DNA of 64,000 bases. Source: Welwitschia mirabilis. Taxonomy: Eukaryota; Gnetophyta; Gnetopsida; Welwitschiales. The stretch lies in assembly GCA_051453625.1 (NCBI GenBank), contig JBOZIK010000001.1, positions 20,715,865 through 20,779,864 on the forward strand. Direction: 5' to 3'. The translations under genes were made by a program, and so were the position numbers. Positions 59,785 through 64,000 of this stretch are shown here, one piece after another. The first letter of the stretch is position 1, and each line of letters starts with the position of its first letter. A model generated the notes under the pieces. That model did not search any database and had not been told where the DNA came from. It saw only the letters and a program-made list of their open reading frames with translations.

Positions 59785-60784
59785 NNNNNNNNNNNNNNNN
59801 NNNNNNNNNNNNNNNNNNNNNNNNNNNNNNNNNNNNNNNNNNNNNNNNNNNNNNNNNNNNNNNNNNNNNNNNNNNNNNNNNNNNNNNNNNNNNNNNNNNN
59901 NNNNNNNNNNNNNNNNNNNNNNNNNNNNNNNNNNNNNNNNNNNNNNNNNNNNNNNNNNNNNNNNNNNNNNNNNNNNNNNNNNNNNNNNNNNNNNNNNNNN
60001 NNNNNNNNNNNNNNNNNNNNNNNNNNNNNNNNNNNNNNNNNNNNNNNNNNNNNNNNNNNNNNNNNNNNNNNNNNNNNNNNNNNNNNNNNNNNNNNNNNNN
60101 NNNNNNNNNNNNNNNNNNNNNNNNNNNNNNNNNNNNNNNNNNNNNNNNNNNNNNNNNNNNNNNNNNNNNNNNNNNNNNNNNNNNNNNNNNNNNNNNNNNN
60201 NNNNNNNNNNNNNNNNNNNNNNNNNNNNNNNNNNNNNNNNNNNNNNNNNNNNNNNNNNNNNNNNNNNNNNNNNNNNNNNNNNNNNNNNNNNNNNNNNNNN
60301 NNNNNNNNNNNNNNNNNNNNNNNNNNNNNNNNNNNNNNNNNNNNNNNNNNNNNNNNNNNNNNNNNNNNNNNNNNNNNNNNNNNNNNNNNNNNNNNNNNNN
60401 NNNNNNNNNNNNNNNNNNNNNNNNNNNNNNNNNNNNNNNNNNNNNNNNNNNNNNNNNNNNNNNNNNNNNNNNNNNNNNNNNNNNNNNNNNNNNNNNNNNN
60501 NNNNNNNNNNNNNNNNNNNNNNNNNNNNNNNNNNNNNNNNNNNNNNNNNNNNNNNNNNNNNNNNNNNNNNNNNNNNNNNNNNNNNNNNNNNNNNNNNNNN
60601 NNNNNNNNNNNNNNNNNNNNNNNNNNNNNNNNNNNNNNNNNNNNNNNNNNNNNNNNNNNNNNNNNNNNNNNNNNNNNNNNNNNNNNNNNNNNNNNNNNNN
60701 NNNNNNNNNNNNNNNNNNNNNNNNNNNNNNNNNNNNNNNNNNNNNNNNNNNNNNNNNNNNNNNNNNNNNNNNNNNNNNNNNNNN
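59785..60784. other. Assembly gap of exactly 1000 N
   Basis: The round size suggests a placeholder rather than a measured gap. Apparent frames of 360-370 codons across it are artefacts of N. Confidence 0.85.
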
Positions 60785-61329
60785 TCTTCATTAACTATGA
60801 TATTAATTATAATGTTCCAAATTACTGAATTAGGATTGAAGTTTAAATTTAATGAGGAACATTAGAAATTAAAAAATAAATACTTTGATAACATATCACT
60901 TAGGTAGAAATGAATTATCTCTTTATTAAAATAGTAAGAATTTATCTTCCACACCTTATTCTACAATTGGACTAATGGTCAAAGGTAAATATATGGACTA
61001 TGACCTTAGCCCCTCTCTTGGGGCCCTTGGAAATTAGCCAAGGTTGTCATCAGCTACATCCATCCAAACTCTTTTCCATTCTTTCCCTTTCCCTCCCTCA
61101 AATCCTTCCACCTCTTTTCCTTAGTAACTTAATGCCATTGTCTTAAAAACTAAGATAAAGAAACACAATGTTACAATTAAAGGGTTGCATTCTTTTATTA
61201 CTTAGTACTTATATTGAAGTAGATATTAATCACACTTAACAAATAATCACTTAATCATTTAAACATTATAATCATCCTAGTAATGGCCTACATTCATATC
61301 ACCCTATAGAACTAGTAGTCAGCATCGGC
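60785..61329. other. Unrecognised sequence upstream of the copia RNase H tail
   Basis: No pol motif recognised here, so the copia fragment that follows is either truncated or joined to foreign sequence. Confidence 0.4.
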
Positions 61330-61680
61330 ATATATGGCGTTTACAAAACCTAAGTATATGGCTACTAATAGCTGTGTTACTTAGGTTCTTTGAATTCATT
61401 ATATTCTAAAAGATTTAGATATTCATGGGTCTATAACACCCATATTTTATAATTAAATCCAATGTCATTAATATCTCTAAAAATCCTATCCTTTATTCTT
61501 ATGCTATACATATTGATATCTAACATTATTTTATTAGATACTATGTATAAAGTAAGAACATTCATCTAGAGTATTTTCCCATTATATAATAACCTGTTGA
61601 TATTCTAACTAAACCTCTCTTTCAAGATAGATTTATCTCTTTATGCAAATATCTCAATCTTGGGATTTTTCTTAAATCCT
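61330..61680 (+). pseudogene. Ty1/copia RNase H C-terminal remnant
   Basis: Plus strand, with frame changes: KYMATNSCV (from the A-E-Y-M-A block), IHYILKDLDIHGSITPI, then INISKNPILYSYAIHIDI, then a segment reading NIHLEYFP and finally VDILTKPLFQDRFISLCKYL, NLGI at about 61606-61665. This is the closing part of copia RNase H, and the last block is nearly intact. It differs from the two other copia remnants in this window at many positions, so it comes from a third element. Confidence 0.85.
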
Positions 61681-62060
61681 TACTTTTTCTTTCCAATTTT
61701 CATGTACTTTATGCTAGGGTGATAATAAGTCACACCATTATACTATACTTACAAAATATTAAAATCCTAGTGGAAACCTAGATGGATGTTCTTACCTTAA
61801 AAATCAAGATCTACTATTCAAAAAGGAGAGGAAAAATAAAGTCACCCTTTGAAAATTTATTCTTACTTATTTCTTACTTTCTTTGTTGTTCTACATTTTT
61901 TTGTATAGAACTAGAGCTCAAGCTAGGATTCTTGAGTCTGTTAAGGAGCTTTCATACCTCCTTGCATGATTTTTTGTGCTTTTGAATGTGCTTTATTTGC
62001 ATTCTTATCAGATCTCTTTATTAGATTTACATTTTATAGTTTTCTTTTTATTTTGCATGC
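61681..62060 (+). other. Probable 3' part of the third copia element
   Basis: It follows the RNase H end, where the untranslated region and 3' LTR should lie. No clear LTR start was found. The plus frame at 61782-61985 is not recognised. Confidence 0.35.
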
Positions 62061-62160
62061 NNNNNNNNNNNNNNNNNNNNNNNNNNNNNNNNNNNNNNNN
62101 NNNNNNNNNNNNNNNNNNNNNNNNNNNNNNNNNNNNNNNNNNNNNNNNNNNNNNNNNNNN
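62061..62160. other. Assembly gap of 100 N
   Basis: It separates the copia tail (plus strand) from the gypsy gag (minus strand). The protease and pol of the gypsy element are not seen left of it, so the junction may be a misjoin or an element boundary. Confidence 0.8.
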
Positions 62161-63330
62161 TCTTCTCGCTCCATTACATAAACTTCTTTTTTGAGAGGAC
62201 AGTTACTAGATCTGTGGCCTAGTTGATTGTACTTAAAGCACTTCGCTGAGATCAGTCTAGCATAGGGATCAAGGGATTTTGGCATTTCTTTTACATCTGC
62301 TACCTTCTGTTTACCAGCAGATCTATCCTCCTTATTCCTACTTTCCTAGAGTACCTTGCCTTTATCATTAGAAGTTGTAGTCTTATAAGTATCACAACCA
62401 TAATTCCTATGAGGATATTCTGCCTTACTTCTTTATTGCATCAATTGTTTAGCCCTTAAAGCTAAGTGATGAGCTTCAGATAAAATTCTCATCAACTGCA
62501 CTTAAATTCTATCTTTAATGGCTAGTTTTAAACCCTTCAAAAATCTGGCTACCTATTGCCCTTCGTTCTCTTTCAAGTCATTCCTTATTACTAGCATTGT
62601 GAACTCTGCATAGTATTCATGTACAGTTCTCTGACCATGTTGAAATCTCTAATACTAATGAAATAGGACCTATTCATAATCAAGAGGAAGATATTCATTG
62701 ATCAATAACTGCCTCATTCTTCTCCACGTTCTAATAGGTGCTTTGCCTTCACGTGTTATTTTAAACTGCACCCTCTCCCACTAAGCAGAAGTGCATTTCT
62801 TTAGCCTGCATGCAACCAACTTAATCCTTATCTCTCCTGGGACCTTCATATACTTAAACAAATGGTCTATGTCTGCGATCTAATCAAGGAAACCTTCAAT
62901 ATTCAGATTAGCATGAAAGTAAAGAATATCTACCTTTAATTTGTATTCTATTTTTCTTACACCCTGATCATTTCTTTTGTAGCATGCATTCCTTCCATGA
63001 GGTTTTTTCAAATACTCATCATCGTCCTCCTTTAAGTTATCTACCATTTCAACCCATCTTTGACATCTATGAACTTAAGGAGCATGTCTGATGATAGGCT
63101 GCTTGTGGCCTACACCACCACCAGGCACTCTTCTGCTATCATTCTAGTTCCTGTTGGGATCATCAAGTCATGCCTCCAGTTGATCAAGAATCTCTTCTAA
63201 GTAATCAAAACGTTCATCATGATGTTAAGGCTTATCAATCTGTTTAACCCAAAGTACTAACACGTCGATCTCCACCCTAAAATTTAAGGTCTTAGCCCTT
63301 CGATTATCATTAAAACGACCACCGCTAACT
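62161..63330 (-). pseudogene. gag: Ty3/gypsy gag remnant with zinc knuckle
   Basis: The minus strand reads through a typical plant gypsy gag. VDILYFHANLNIEGFLD is near 62900-62945, followed by the capsid blocks DIDHLFKYMKVPGEIRIKLV, ACRLKKCTSA*WERVQF, then IRTWRRMRQLLINEYLPLDY, VHEYYAEFTMLVIRNDL and ARFLKGLKLAIKDRI. Then comes a Lys-rich linker and the zinc knuckle CFKYNQLGHRSSNCP at 62196-62240, where the second Cys is Tyr. The frame is kept over long stretches with in-frame stops, several at expected Trp or Gln positions. Gag forms the particle and binds RNA. Of all the coding relics in the window this gag is the least scrambled. Confidence 0.9.
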
Positions 63331-63369
63331 CTTCCTTGACTACTTAACGTTAAGCCGTCAAGAAAACCT

Positions 63370-63381
63370 ACTCTGATACTA
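63370..63381 (-). promoter_or_regulatory. Primer-binding site, initiator tRNA-Met type
   Basis: The minus strand reads TAGTATCAGAGT, 10 of 12 matches to TGGTATCAGAGC. It sits just upstream of the gag remnant on the same strand, which fixes the position of the 5' LTR to its right. Confidence 0.75.
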
Positions 63382-63384
63382 AAC

Positions 63385-64000
63385 TAACAGAGCAAGAAAG
63401 CATTTAATAGTCACTTTAAGGGTAATTAGCCTCCAAATACAAGAATCTAAGTCTTTGTATTTTTCTTTTTTAAAACAATACATAAGCCACTTATTTATAA
63501 AACATAAGTCCTTTCAATAGAAATCCCTAAATAATGTAGGACTAAAGAAAAAGTAGGAAAATAATAATATATGCTAAATAGTAAAATATAAAAATAAAAC
63601 TATGGAGGTCACATCAGTTCACCCTTCTTAACTGGGCTTGGCCCCATTCATAAAGTCACTGATAGTACATTCTATATCACATTGGCTTTTGGAATCATTT
63701 GAAGTGTGAGAATCATCAAGCACCATCTTCTTGAACTTTGAAGGAAAAAAAGAAAACAAAAAAAAAAAAAAAGAAAAAAAGAAGAACTCGCAAGATCTCC
63801 ATTTTTATTATCAAAGATTTCTACAAAGTGAAAATCTCACCTCGTAAGTGCCAATAAAGATCCTCCATTAAATCATGCTAGTCCACTTCATATTTTTTAA
63901 TCAAGGTGTAATATGTTATAACCTTGGCATTTACAAAGTTTCTTTTACACACTTTGGTAAGAGATTAGTTATTATCATTGTTGTAAATAAACTTTTATGC
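63385..64000 (-). mobile_element. Partial 5' LTR of the gypsy element, cut by the window edge
   Basis: Inferred from the adjoining primer site. The exact LTR end was not identified. The partner LTR is not in the window, so the boundary cannot be checked by alignment here. Confidence 0.45.
63738..63782 (+). repeat. A-rich simple sequence
   Basis: About 45 bases, nearly all A with scattered G and one C, within the inferred LTR. Confidence 0.85.

Noticed and set aside
59676-60794. Apparent frames of 363 and 371 codons
   Set aside because: These are a 1000 N gap plus a CT microsatellite translated as Leu/Pro or Arg/Glu runs.
1-64000. A new defence system, operon, phage or biosynthetic cluster
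   Set aside because: No intact enzyme genes of any kind were found; all recognisable coding sequence is retrotransposon debris.

Overview
This window looks like a piece of a repeat-rich flowering-plant nuclear chromosome. It is AT-rich, has no operons and no long intact reading frames, and is built from nested, heavily mutated retrotransposons, three satellite-type tandem arrays and eight runs of N. I could not recognise a functional host gene anywhere. The species cannot be named from the sequence alone. The element types (Sirevirus-like Ty1/copia, chromovirus and Tat/Athila-type Ty3/gypsy, RTE LINE) are all standard for angiosperms.

Layout. 1-515: tandem array of paired GGACGTCC palindromes, probably part of an LTR. 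516-8340: mostly unrecognised sequence. It includes a GATC-palindrome cluster (about 1.5-1.7 kb) and a less AT-rich stretch (3.6-7.7 kb) that may hold remains of a gene. 8341-9830: RTE-clade LINE, minus strand. About 9.82-15.64 kb: degraded Ty1/copia element, plus strand, with gag, protease, integrase and RNase H but no recognisable reverse transcriptase. 16.2-22.1 kb: degraded Ty3/gypsy chromovirus, minus strand. 22.4-31.8 kb: a satellite of about 70 bp units, split by a 6.28 kb Sirevirus-like copia element (23036-29315) with both LTRs, a primer-binding site and a decayed target-site duplication. 32448-39914: Tat/Athila-type gypsy element on the minus strand, with both LTRs and a tRNA-Asp-type primer site. 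42.1-42.7 kb: a solo LTR-like copy. 43008-47763: an LTR element with no recognisable pol (LARD-like). 52.0-52.9 kb: satellite of about 90 bp units. 53.7-55.1 kb: an LTR-like fragment beside a gypsy integrase. 55.7-56.8 kb: minisatellite of about 22/45 bp. 61.3-61.7 kb: a copia RNase H tail. 62.2-64 kb: the gag end and primer site of a further gypsy element, running off the right edge.

How the parts fit together: this is a retrotransposon burial ground, not a working pathway. Damage is dominated by C-to-T and G-to-A changes, the expected mark of cytosine methylation. Every cysteine lost from the four recognisable zinc knuckles has become tyrosine, and all nine mismatches in three primer-binding sites are of this type. 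The most interesting structural signal is a shared design in two otherwise unlike repeats, the 1-515 array and the LTRs of the 23-29 kb element. In both, CpG-centred palindromes occur in pairs 20-22 bp apart (about two helical turns), repeated in tandem. Two of the N runs (12430-13135 and 16347-17249) appear to be false gaps, because their flanks overlap.
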